Shown one piece after another: positions 52,683-59,946 of a DNA stretch of 64,000 nucleotides; position 1 is the first letter of the stretch; the number at the start of each line of letters is the position of its first letter. Position numbers and translations under genes: made by a program. Origin of the DNA: Candidatus Delongbacteria bacterium (lineage in GTDB: Bacteria; CAIWAD01); contig JBAYTZ010000007.1 in NCBI GenBank assembly GCA_041675285.1, positions 62,001-126,000 on the forward strand, written 5' to 3'. The notes beneath the pieces were generated by a model that worked only from the letters and a program-made list of their open reading frames with translations, did not search any database and was not told where the DNA came from.

Positions 52683-54055
52683 GCGGGAATCTCCTTCTGA
52701 TAGTGGCTGTGCGATTCGTCGCCCCCACCGCGGGCCACGCCGGACGCCCAGGCGGCGGCGGCCACGGCGGCGGCGATCTCCGCGTGCACGGCGCGGTCCA
52801 GGATGTTGGGCGTCAGGTCGCCCTCCAACGCGTTCAAGGCGATGGTCCGGGCCGCGGCGATCTTCATTTCGTTGTTGATGGTGCGGGCCCGTGCGGTCAG
52901 CGCGCCCTTGAACAGCCCGGGGAAGGCCATGGCGTTGTTGACGCCCTTGCCGTCCGCCGCGAAGGAGGCGCCCGCCGCCAGCGCTTCGTCGGGTTCGATC
53001 TCCGGGTTGGGGTTGGAGAGGGCGAGGATCACCTGTCCCGGCCGGACCTGGGCTGCCTTGATCAGCCCGGGCACGCCCGTGGTGGCAATGACGATGGAGG
53101 AGCGGGCCATCACGCCGGCCAGATCCGTGGGCTGGCCGCCCTTGGAGGCGAAGCGCTCGCTCATCAGCGGATTGATGTCCGCGCCGTAAATGGTCTTCAC
53201 GCCGTAGGCGCTGAGCAGCTGATGGATGCCCGCGCCGGCGGCGCCCAGCCCGACGATTCCCACCTCCGCGTGTGCCAGGTCCAGTTCTCTCTGGCGCGCG
53301 ATGCTGAGCAGCGCGGCCAGCACCACGGTGGCGGTGCCGTGCTGGTCATCGTGCATCACGGGGATGTCCAGCAGGGCGTCCAGCCGGGCCTCGATCTCGA
53401 AGCACTCCGGGGCCTTGATGTCTTCCAGCTTGATGGCGCCGAAGGTGGGGGCGATGGCCTTCACCGCCGCGATGATCTCCTCGGGGTCGCGCGCATCCAG
53501 CAGGATGGGGATGCCGCTGATCCCGGCCAGCAAGTGGAAGAGCAGGGCCTTGCCCTCCATCACGGGCATGCCGGCCACCGGCCCGATGTCCCCCAGCCCC
53601 AGCACGGCGGTGCCGTTGGTCACGATGGCCACTGTGTTCTGGATCCCCGTGTAGGTCAGGGCCAGCTCGGGGTTCTGGTGGATCTCCAGGCAGATGGAGG
53701 CCACGCCGGGCGTGTAGACGATGCCCAGGTCGTCCACCGTCTCCACCTTGACGCGCGGGGTCATCTCCACCTTGCCGCCCAGGTGGCGCTCGCGCACCAC
53801 GTCCGTGATGCCCAAGAGCTCCACGCCCGCCATGGCGCGGATGGCCTCCAGGGCCTGTTCCAGGGCCGCCGCGCTGGGCAGCAGCACGTCCAGGTCGCGG
53901 ATGCGGTCGCGTTTGCCGATGTGGACGGTGTGGATCTCGCCGAAGCGCACGCCCAGGTCGCCCAGGCGGGTGGTGAACTGGCCCAGCCAGCCCGGCGCGT
54001 CGGGCAGCTTCACGCGCAGTCGCTTGATGAATCGTCGTCCGGTCTCGTGGCGCAT
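52679..54055 (-). CDS. NAD(P)-dependent malic enzyme with an N-terminal ACT domain
   Basis: A 458-residue enzyme that decarboxylates malate to pyruvate and CO2 with NAD(P)+. An ACT-like ligand-binding domain covers residues ~8-85 ('RLRVKLPDAPGWLGQFTTRL'). The malic core follows: 'LGIVYTPGVASICLEI' (with the catalytic Tyr), 'VTNGTAVLGLGDIGPVAGMP' then 'VMEGKALLF' (catalytic Lys), the metal site in 'IKLEDIKAPECFEIE' and 'PVMHDDQHGTA', the Rossmann loop 'VGIVGLGAAGAGIHQLL' and 'LALSNPNPEIEPDEA'. The ACT fusion is known in part of the family and suggests amino-acid regulation. ATG 54055 has AGGAG upstream. First gene of the malic enzyme-osmC-small protein unit. Confidence 0.93.
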   Translation of the reverse strand: MRHETGRRFIKRLRVKLPDAPGWLGQFTTRLGDLGVRFGEIHTVHIGKRDRIRDLDVLLPSAAALEQALEAIRAMAGVELLGITDVVRERHLGGKVEMTPRVKVETVDDLGIVYTPGVASICLEIHQNPELALTYTGIQNTVAIVTNGTAVLGLGDIGPVAGMPVMEGKALLFHLLAGISGIPILLDARDPEEIIAAVKAIAPTFGAIKLEDIKAPECFEIEARLDALLDIPVMHDDQHGTATVVLAALLSIARQRELDLAHAEVGIVGLGAAGAGIHQLLSAYGVKTIYGADINPLMSERFASKGGQPTDLAGVMARSSIVIATTGVPGLIKAAQVRPGQVILALSNPNPEIEPDEALAAGASFAADGKGVNNAMAFPGLFKGALTARARTINNEMKIAAARTIALNALEGDLTPNILDRAVHAEIAAAVAAAAWASGVARGGGDESHSHYQKEIPA

Positions 54056-54206
54056 GGGGTCTCCTGGCTCTGTGCGGAGGGCAAACTGGCAATTCACGGG
54101 CGCACTCGGACCCGTCGCAGGGCGGCCGCGCCCGCCGACCAGACAGCTTCACGCTCACTATTTAGATGCAAGCCTCCAAAGGTGAACCGTTCACGTTGTT
54201 AACTTC

Positions 54207-54235
54207 TTGACTGTTGTCGGGGTCAGCGCTACCTT
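54207..54235 (+). promoter_or_regulatory. Probable promoter of the complex I operon (TTGACT-17-TACCTT)
   Basis: TTGACT (54207-54212), a 17-nt spacer and TACCTT (54230-54235), preceded by GC. The -35 matches five of six consensus bases. It lies about 77 nt upstream of the first gene of the nuo run, in the divergent gap with the malic enzyme gene. This is the best of the three GCTACCTT sites found. Confidence 0.5.
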
Positions 54236-54311
54236 GGGCGGGCGTGTCGCTCCCTGGGGGCCTCACGTGGCAGAAGGGAATTGTCGCCGTACTCGGGAAG
54301 GACCAGCCGTG

Positions 54312-54767
54312 ATGCAAGCGCAGGCCATCCGCGTGCCCGCTGTCTGTTCCCCCCTGGAAGGCGTCTATTTGCTGGCGGTCCTGCTGCATCGGCAGGAGGA
54401 GCGGCTGGAGGACCTGCGCTCCGGACCCACCGCCCGATTCCTGAGCGAGCTGGATTCCCTGGCGGCCGACCTGCGCGAGCTGCACTGGCGCGCCCGGGTC
54501 ATTCTGGGCGCCGCGGAAGGCGGACCGGGGGTGGACGCCGTGCTGCAGGCCCTGCTGCTGAAGACGGGCCTGGAGCTGGAGCCGGCCGCCGGCCCGGGTC
54601 GTCCGGCGGAGCGCCGGCCGCGCGCGGAGCAGAACGCGGCCCTGCTGGGGGAGATCGCCCGGCAGTGTCGCCTGCAGTTCGCCGCGAGCCCTTACACGGA
54701 TGAATTCCGCCTGTGCCAGGAGCTGTCCGAGCAACTGGGCCGACAGCTGGCCCGCCTGCGGAACTAG
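54312..54767 (+). CDS. Hypothetical protein heading the nuo operon
   Basis: A 151-residue soluble, mostly helical protein, Leu/Ala/Arg-rich: 'LEGVYLLAVLLHRQEERLED', 'LDSLAADLRELHWRARVILG' and 'CQELSEQLGRQLARLRN'. No signal peptide, membrane span or recognised domain. Its stop is 9 nt before nuoA, with AGGAGG in between, so it is probably co-transcribed with complex I from the promoter at 54207-54235. A GTG immediately upstream (54309) is an alternative start. It might be an assembly or regulatory factor, but only its position hints at that; a chance association is possible. Confidence 0.62.
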   Translation: MQAQAIRVPAVCSPLEGVYLLAVLLHRQEERLEDLRSGPTARFLSELDSLAADLRELHWRARVILGAAEGGPGVDAVLQALLLKTGLELEPAAGPGRPAERRPRAEQNAALLGEIARQCRLQFAASPYTDEFRLCQELSEQLGRQLARLRN

Positions 54768-54776
54768 GAGGAGCGC

Positions 54777-55187
54777 ATGCAATTCGCGTTTGGCGTGGTG
54801 CTGGTCTTTCTGCTGATGGGCCTGCTCATCGGCATCGTGGCGATCACCTTCTCCTCGCTGCTGCGGCCGAGCAAGCCCACCGAGCAGAAACTGCAGATCT
54901 ACGAGTGCGGCGAACTGCCCACGGGCACGCCCTGGATGCAGTTCAACAACCGCTTCTACACGGTGGCCCTGGTCTTCCTGCTCTTCGACGTGGAAGTGGT
55001 CTTCCTCTTTCCCTGGGCCGTGGTGTTCAAGAGCCTGGGCCTGTTCGCCTTCGTGGAGATGTTCGTCTTCGTGGGCATCCTGGCGCTGGGACTGGCCTAC
55101 GCCTGGGCGAAGGGGGATCTGGATTGGGTGCGCAGCCGCCGCTTCCTGAAGCCGGCCGCCGCCGTGGAGAAAGGACAGCCCGCGTGA
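54777..55187 (+). CDS. nuoA: NADH-quinone oxidoreductase subunit A
   Basis: A 136-residue inner-membrane subunit of complex I with three helices. Helix 1 is 'VVLVFLLMGLLIGIVAITFS'. The conserved loop contains 'YECGELPTGTPWMQFNNRFY' with the key Cys, then 'VALVFLLFDVEVVFLFPWAV', the family's best-conserved segment with the acidic residues near the quinone-coupling path. The C-terminal tail is cytosolic. It begins with AGGAGG upstream and overlaps nuoB by GTGA. First recognised nuo subunit in the operon. Confidence 0.95.
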   Translation: MQFAFGVVLVFLLMGLLIGIVAITFSSLLRPSKPTEQKLQIYECGELPTGTPWMQFNNRFYTVALVFLLFDVEVVFLFPWAVVFKSLGLFAFVEMFVFVGILALGLAYAWAKGDLDWVRSRRFLKPAAAVEKGQPA

Positions 55188-55690
55188 ACCTACCCATCGA
55201 GCGTCACGAAGGCGGCAACATCATCCTGACCAGCGCCGAGTGGCTGGTGAACGAGGCCATCGCGCGCAGCCTCTGGCCCATGACCTTCGGCCTGGCCTGC
55301 TGCGCCATCGAGATGATGGCCGCCGGCGCCGGGCGCTTCGACATCGCGCGCTTCGGCAGCGAGGTCTTCCGCCCCTCCCCGCGCCAGGCGGACTGCATGA
55401 TCGTGGCGGGAACGGTGACCATGAAGATGGCCAGCCGCGTCAAGCTGCTCTACGAGCAGATGCCGGAGCCCAAGTTCGTCATCAGCATGGGCAGCTGCTC
55501 CAATTGCGGCGGACCCTACTGGCAGCACGGCTACCACGTGCTGAAGGGCGTGGACCGGATCATCCCCGTGGACGTCTACATCCCCGGTTGTCCGCCGCGT
55601 CCGGAGGCCCTGCTGGAAGGCATGGAACTGTTGCGCGACATCATTCGGGGCAAGAAGCCGCGCCCGGGCGCGGCCGCCCGGACTGCTTGA
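55184..55690 (+). CDS. nuoB: NADH-quinone oxidoreductase subunit B
   Basis: A 168-residue peripheral-arm subunit carrying cluster N2, the last Fe-S centre before quinone. The four ligands are visible: Cys39 and Cys40 in 'FGLACCAIEMMA', Cys105 in 'SMGSCSNCGG' and Cys136 in 'IPGCPPRPEALLEG'. 'RFGSEVFRPSPRQADCMIVA' matches the conserved quinone-side segment. The GTG start overlaps nuoA. The N terminus is short compared with long proteobacterial NuoB, as in many non-proteobacterial enzymes. Confidence 0.95.
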   Translation: MNLPIERHEGGNIILTSAEWLVNEAIARSLWPMTFGLACCAIEMMAAGAGRFDIARFGSEVFRPSPRQADCMIVAGTVTMKMASRVKLLYEQMPEPKFVISMGSCSNCGGPYWQHGYHVLKGVDRIIPVDVYIPGCPPRPEALLEGMELLRDIIRGKKPRPGAAARTA

Positions 55691-55697
55691 GGTACCG

Positions 55698-56186
55698 ATG
55701 GAATTCGCCGAACTGCTCGGGCACATCCGTGCCGCCCTGCCGGAGGCCGTGCTGGAGGAACACCCGGAGGCCTTCAGCCCCTGGATCCTCGTGGCGCGCG
55801 CCCAATTGCCGGCTCTGGCCCTGCTGCTGCGCGACGACCCCGCCTTGGACTTCGCCCAGCTGATGTGCCTGTCGGGCACCCACCTACCCGCCGGCGCCGG
55901 CGAGGGCGACCGGCTGGCCAGCATCTTCCACCTGTTCAGCCCGCGCCACCGGCACAAGCTGGGCGTCAAGGTCGTGCTGGACTCCGTGGACCCCGCCTGC
56001 CCCAGCGTGGCCGGCGTCTGGCCCACCGCGGACTGGCACGAGCGCGAGGCCTACGACCTGCTGGGCATCGTCTACGAGGGCCATCCCGACCTGCGGCGCA
56101 TCCTCTGCCCGGACGACTGGGAAGGGCATCCGCTGCGCAAGGACTACGTCACCCCGGCCACCTACAACGGCATGCCGCTGGACTAG
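55698..56186 (+). CDS. nuoC: NADH-quinone oxidoreductase subunit C
   Basis: A 162-residue 30-kDa-type subunit that bridges NuoB, NuoD and NuoI in the peripheral arm. Diagnostic segments are 'FSPRHRHKLGVKVVLD', 'SVAGVWPTADWHEREAYDLL', the signature 'GIVYEGHPDLRRILCPDDW' and 'GHPLRKDY'. It is separate from nuoD, not fused as in Escherichia coli NuoCD. GAGG lies upstream of the ATG; gaps to the neighbours are 7 nt on each side. Confidence 0.94.
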   Translation: MEFAELLGHIRAALPEAVLEEHPEAFSPWILVARAQLPALALLLRDDPALDFAQLMCLSGTHLPAGAGEGDRLASIFHLFSPRHRHKLGVKVVLDSVDPACPSVAGVWPTADWHEREAYDLLGIVYEGHPDLRRILCPDDWEGHPLRKDYVTPATYNGMPLD

Positions 56187-56193
56187 GACATCC

Positions 56194-57360
56194 ATGGAAA
56201 ACCAAGAGCTCTTCATCCAAGGCAGCCGGGTCCCCGAGCGGGGTCCCGACGGCGACCTGATGACCCTCAACATGGGTCCCCAGCATCCCTCCACCCACGG
56301 CGTGCTGCGGCTGGAGCTGCAGACCGACGGCGAGGAGGTGGCCTCCATCCGGCCGCACATCGGCTACCTGCACCGCTGCTTCGAGAAGCACTGCGAGAAG
56401 CTCACGCCGCCGCAGATCGTGCCCTACACCGACCGGATGGACTACCTGGCGTCCATGAACAACAACCTGGGCTTCGCCGTGGCCTGCGAGCGCATGCTGG
56501 GCCTGCAGGTGCCGGAAAAGGTGGAGTACCTGCGCGTGGTGGTGGCGGAGCTGAACCGCATCGCCAGCCACCTGGTGGCCATCGGGACCTGCGGCCTGGA
56601 CCTGGGCGCGCTGACGCCCTACTTCTTCTGCTTCCGCGACCGGGAGATGATCCTGGACTTCTTCGAGGAGATCTGCGGCGCGCGCCTGCTCTACAACTAC
56701 ATCTGGGTGGGGGGCTTAAGCCACGACTTCCCGGAGGGCATGGACGACAAGATCCTGCGCTTCTGCGACTACTTCGAGGCGCGCATCGACAACGAACTCA
56801 ACCCGCTGCTCTCCTTCAACAAGATCTTCATCGGCCGCAACGCCGGGATCGGCGTGGTGACTCCGGAGCAGGCCTGGGCCTTCGGCCTGTCCGGCCCCAG
56901 CCTGCGCGGCAGCGGCGTTTCCTTCGACCTGCGCCGGGACGATCCCTATTCGATCTACGACCGCTTCCAGTGGAAGGTCTGCGTGGGCGAGGGCCTGGTG
57001 GGCCAGCTGGGGGACAGCTGGGACCGCTACTGGGTGAAGGTGCTGGAGATGAAGGAGTCGCTCTCCATCATCCGCCAGGCCCTGGCGGCGCGCCCCAAGG
57101 AGGGCGACGTGCGCGAGGCCGTGCCCAGCCGCGTCAAGCTGCCCGTGGGCGAGATCTACTGCCGCACGGAGACGCCGCGCGGCGAGCTGGGCTACTACAT
57201 CGTCTCCAATGGGGGCAACCTGCCGGAGCGGGTAAAGGTGCGGGCCCCGGCTTTCAGCAACCTGTGCATCATCGACGAGATCTCCCACGGCGCGTTGATC
57301 AGCGACGTGGTGGCGATCCTGGGCTCCCTGGACATCGTGCTGGGCGAGATCGACCGCTAG
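56194..57360 (+). CDS. nuoD: NADH-quinone oxidoreductase subunit D
   Basis: A 388-residue 49-kDa-type subunit that forms the quinone pocket with NuoB. Landmarks are 'LNMGPQHPSTHGVLRLELQT' (with the quinone-facing His), 'IGYLHRCFEKHCEKLTPPQI', 'DRMDYLASMNNNLGFAVACE', 'ELNRIASHLVAIGTCGLDLG' and the C-terminal 'IDEISHGALISDVVAILGSL' then 'DIVLGEIDR'. Length is normal for the separate NuoD form. The next gene is nuoH rather than nuoE, so the NADH-dehydrogenase module genes are missing at the point where they usually lie. Confidence 0.96.
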   Translation: MENQELFIQGSRVPERGPDGDLMTLNMGPQHPSTHGVLRLELQTDGEEVASIRPHIGYLHRCFEKHCEKLTPPQIVPYTDRMDYLASMNNNLGFAVACERMLGLQVPEKVEYLRVVVAELNRIASHLVAIGTCGLDLGALTPYFFCFRDREMILDFFEEICGARLLYNYIWVGGLSHDFPEGMDDKILRFCDYFEARIDNELNPLLSFNKIFIGRNAGIGVVTPEQAWAFGLSGPSLRGSGVSFDLRRDDPYSIYDRFQWKVCVGEGLVGQLGDSWDRYWVKVLEMKESLSIIRQALAARPKEGDVREAVPSRVKLPVGEIYCRTETPRGELGYYIVSNGGNLPERVKVRAPAFSNLCIIDEISHGALISDVVAILGSLDIVLGEIDR

Positions 57361-57396
57361 CCCGCTCGTTGGCGGACAAGGAGAAGAGGGATTCCC

Positions 57397-58407
57397 GTGA
57401 CGGAACTCATGCAGACCTTTTGGTTCTGGGCGCCCTTCAGCGCTGTCGTGATCGCCATCGTGATCACCGTGAATGCCCTGTTCTCCGTCTACATGGAGCG
57501 CAAGGTCTCGGCCTGGATGCAGGATCGGCTCGGCCCGATGGAGAACGGCCCCCACGGCATCCTGCAGACGCTGATCGACGCCGTCAAGCTCCTGCTCAAA
57601 GAGGACATCATCGCCCGGGGCATCGACCGCCCGCTCTTCAAGCTGGCCCCCTACATCGTGTTCGGCGCCAGTTTCGCGGTCTTCGCCGTCACGCCCTTCG
57701 CCGACGGCCACGCCGCCGCGGACTTGAACGTGGGCATTTTCTTCGCACTGGCGATCTCGGCCTTTGTGGTGGCGGGGATCATGATGGCCGGCTGGTCCAG
57801 CAACAACAAGTGGTCGCTCTACGGCGCCATGCGCAGCGTGGCCCAGGCCGTGAGCTACGAGGTGCCCATCTCGCTGGTCGTGCTCTCCGTGGTGATGGTC
57901 TCGGGCTCCATGTCGATGCAGGAGATCTGCGTCTCCCAGGCGGGCGGCTTCTGGAACTGGCACGGCCTCAGCCTGCACCACAATCCCTTCCTGGTGCTGG
58001 GCTTCCTGATCTACTTCATCGCCAGTCTGGCGGAAGTCAACCGCACGCCCTTCGACCTGCCCGAGGCCGAGAGCGAGCTGGTGGGCGGCTACCACACCGA
58101 GTACTCGGGCATGCGCTTCGCCCTCTTCTTCCTCTCGGAGTACGCCAACATGCTGGCCGTGGGCATGCTGGCCACTGTGCTCTTCCTGGGCGGCTGGCAG
58201 CCCCTGCACCCGGCGCTGGGCTTCATTCCGGGACCCCTCTGGCTGTTCGGCAAGGCCTACGGCTTCGTGCTGCTGCAGATGTGGATCCGCATGACCCTGC
58301 CGCGGCTGCGCGTGGACCAGTTGATGCATGTGTGCTGGAAGGTGCTGGTGCCGGCGGCCATGGGCGTGCTGGTGCTGGGCGGCCTGTGGGAATTGTTGAT
58401 CGGCTAA
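57397..58407 (+). CDS. nuoH: NADH-quinone oxidoreductase subunit H
   Basis: A 336-residue membrane subunit (eight helices expected) that meets the peripheral arm at the quinone entry. Signatures are 'YMERKVSAWMQDRLGPMENG' then 'PHGILQTLIDAVKLLLKEDI', 'NKWSLYGAMRSVAQAVSYEV' and 'EVNRTPFDLPEAESELVGGY'. The acidic residues in the last segment are part of the E-channel. The start is GTG with AAGGAGAAG upstream. A 36-nt gap separates it from nuoD, leaving no room for nuoEFG. Confidence 0.95.
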   Translation: MTELMQTFWFWAPFSAVVIAIVITVNALFSVYMERKVSAWMQDRLGPMENGPHGILQTLIDAVKLLLKEDIIARGIDRPLFKLAPYIVFGASFAVFAVTPFADGHAAADLNVGIFFALAISAFVVAGIMMAGWSSNNKWSLYGAMRSVAQAVSYEVPISLVVLSVVMVSGSMSMQEICVSQAGGFWNWHGLSLHHNPFLVLGFLIYFIASLAEVNRTPFDLPEAESELVGGYHTEYSGMRFALFFLSEYANMLAVGMLATVLFLGGWQPLHPALGFIPGPLWLFGKAYGFVLLQMWIRMTLPRLRVDQLMHVCWKVLVPAAMGVLVLGGLWELLIG

Positions 58408-58442
58408 GTGGCGCCGCGCCTGGCGCGGCCGGAAAGGACACG

Positions 58443-59123
58443 ATGGGCTACTTCGGGGACATCGCGGACAGCCTGCTGACGACGGTCAAGGGCATGGCCG
58501 TGACCTTCTCCCACCTGGGCGAGAAGGCCAACACCGTGCAGTGGCCGCACGAGCCGGCCACCACCAAGCCCCGCACCCGCGGCGAGCTGTTCAACAACAT
58601 CGACGACTGCATCGGCTGCGGCAACTGCGCCAAGGCCTGCCCGGTGGACTGCATCGGGATCGACACGATCAAGAGCACCAAGAGCGTGGACCTGGGCCGG
58701 ACGAGCAACGGCAAAAAGAAGACCCTGCTGCTGGCGCGCTTCGACATCGACATGGCCAAGTGCTGCTACTGCGGGCTGTGCGTGGACGTCTGCCCCACCG
58801 AGTGCCTGATCATGACGGAGAAGTTCGACTACAGCACGGCCGCGGTGCAGGACCTCTACTTCCGCTTCGCGCAGATGGACGGCGGGCAGATCGCCGCCGC
58901 CCAGGAGGCCCTGGAGGAGGAGAAGCGCCAGGCTGCGGCCGCCGCGCTGGCCAAGGCTGCGGCCGACAAGCTGGCGGCGGAGCAGGCCAAGGCGGAGGCG
59001 GAACGGGCCAAGGCGGAGGCCGAGGCGGCGGAGGCGGCCCCCGCTGCCGGAGCGGCTCCGGCCGCGCCCGAGGGCGAGGCCCCGACCCCGGAGACGAACA
59101 CGGACGCGGGCAGCCAGGCCTGA
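58443..59123 (+). CDS. nuoI: NADH-quinone oxidoreductase subunit I with a long Ala/Glu/Lys-rich C-terminal extension
   Basis: A 226-residue subunit carrying two 4Fe-4S clusters (N6a and N6b). The ligand sets are Cys56, 59, 62, 66 in 'CIGCGNCAKACPVDCIGID' and Cys107, 110, 113, 117 in 'CCYCGLCVDVCPTECL'. A typical NuoI ends shortly after the second set. Here about 75 further residues follow, low in complexity and rich in Ala, Glu and Lys ('AEQAKAEAERAKAEAEAAEA'), predicted as a coiled coil and then a Pro/Ala tail. The gene runs straight on, so this is not a frameshift. The extension could be a protein-binding arm. Confidence 0.93.
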   Translation: MGYFGDIADSLLTTVKGMAVTFSHLGEKANTVQWPHEPATTKPRTRGELFNNIDDCIGCGNCAKACPVDCIGIDTIKSTKSVDLGRTSNGKKKTLLLARFDIDMAKCCYCGLCVDVCPTECLIMTEKFDYSTAAVQDLYFRFAQMDGGQIAAAQEALEEEKRQAAAAALAKAAADKLAAEQAKAEAERAKAEAEAAEAAPAAGAAPAAPEGEAPTPETNTDAGSQA

Positions 59124-59137
59124 TTCAGGGAGGCGGG

Positions 59138-59641
59138 ATGGACGTGAAAACCCTATTGGAGCTGCTCTTCGGCTTGCTGACCGTGGCGTCGGCGGCCTGG
59201 GTGGCCTTCTCACCGAAACTGCTGCACGCCGGCTTCAGCCTGCTCTTCACCTTTTTCGGGGTGGCCGGGCTGTACGTGACGCTGGGGGCGGACTTCCTGG
59301 CGGTGACCCAGGTGCTGGTCTACATCGGCGGGATCCTGGTGCTGCTGCTGTTCGGCATCCTGCTGACCACGGCCATGCCCACGGCCGAACTGAGCGTCGG
59401 TCCCACCCGCCGCGGCCAGGGCCTGGCGCTGGGCGCCCTGCTGCTGGGCCTGCTGCTGCTGGCGATCTTCCGCGCCGGCTGGCCCCTGTCCTTTCCGCCG
59501 TTGCCGGAAAACACGGCCCGCGGCCTGGGCACGGGCTTCATGACCACCTGGATCCTGCCCTTCGAAGTGGTCTCGATCCTGCTGCTGGGCTCCATGCTGG
59601 GGGCCCTCCATCTGGCGCGCCACGCCGGGGGGGAGAAATGA
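59138..59641 (+). CDS. nuoJ: NADH-quinone oxidoreductase subunit J
   Basis: A 167-residue membrane subunit with five hydrophobic helices, including the pi-bulge helix region 'LGADFLAVTQVLVYIGGILV' then 'LLLFGILL', the best-conserved part of the family. The N-terminal 'FGLLTVASAAWVAFSPKLLH' and 'GFSLLFTFFGVAGLYVTLGA' are standard, and the C-terminal helix is 'WILPFEVVSILLLGSMLGAL'. The start has GGGAGG upstream. The stop overlaps nuoK (ATGA). Confidence 0.93.
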   Translation: MDVKTLLELLFGLLTVASAAWVAFSPKLLHAGFSLLFTFFGVAGLYVTLGADFLAVTQVLVYIGGILVLLLFGILLTTAMPTAELSVGPTRRGQGLALGALLLGLLLLAIFRAGWPLSFPPLPENTARGLGTGFMTTWILPFEVVSILLLGSMLGALHLARHAGGEK

Positions 59642-59943
59642 GCCTGCATTTCTACCTGGTGGTGGCGGCGCTGCTCTTCGTGCTGGGCCTGGTCTGCATG
59701 ATCACCCGGCGCAACGCCGTGGCCCTGCTGATGGGCGTGGAGCTGATCCTCAACAGCGCCAACCTGAACTTCGTGGCCTTCTCGCGCTTCACCGAGGCCC
59801 GCGCCCTGGACGGCCAGGCGACGGCGATCTTCGTGATCATCCTGGCCGCCTGCGAGGCGGCCGTGGCCATGGCCATCGTGTTGAATCTCTATCGCCAGCA
59901 GCGCGGCATCGACGTCGATGCGGCGCGCGAACTGCAGGGTTAG
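59638..59943 (+). CDS. nuoK: NADH-quinone oxidoreductase subunit K
   Basis: A 101-residue membrane subunit with three helices, standard length. Diagnostic parts are 'RRNAVALLMGVELILNSANL' (with the membrane Glu of the proton path), 'NFVAFSR' and 'IFVIILAACEAAVAMAIVLN', the second conserved Glu being in 'AACEAAV'. It overlaps nuoJ by four bases and stands 3 nt before nuoL. Confidence 0.95.
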   Translation: MSLHFYLVVAALLFVLGLVCMITRRNAVALLMGVELILNSANLNFVAFSRFTEARALDGQATAIFVIILAACEAAVAMAIVLNLYRQQRGIDVDAARELQG

Positions 59944-59946
59944 CCC

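Noticed and set aside
52667..54202. A 511-codon open frame on the plus strand opposite the malic enzyme gene
   Set aside because: Antisense shadow of a gene with complete malic enzyme motifs; its product is His/Gly/Ala-rich without domains.
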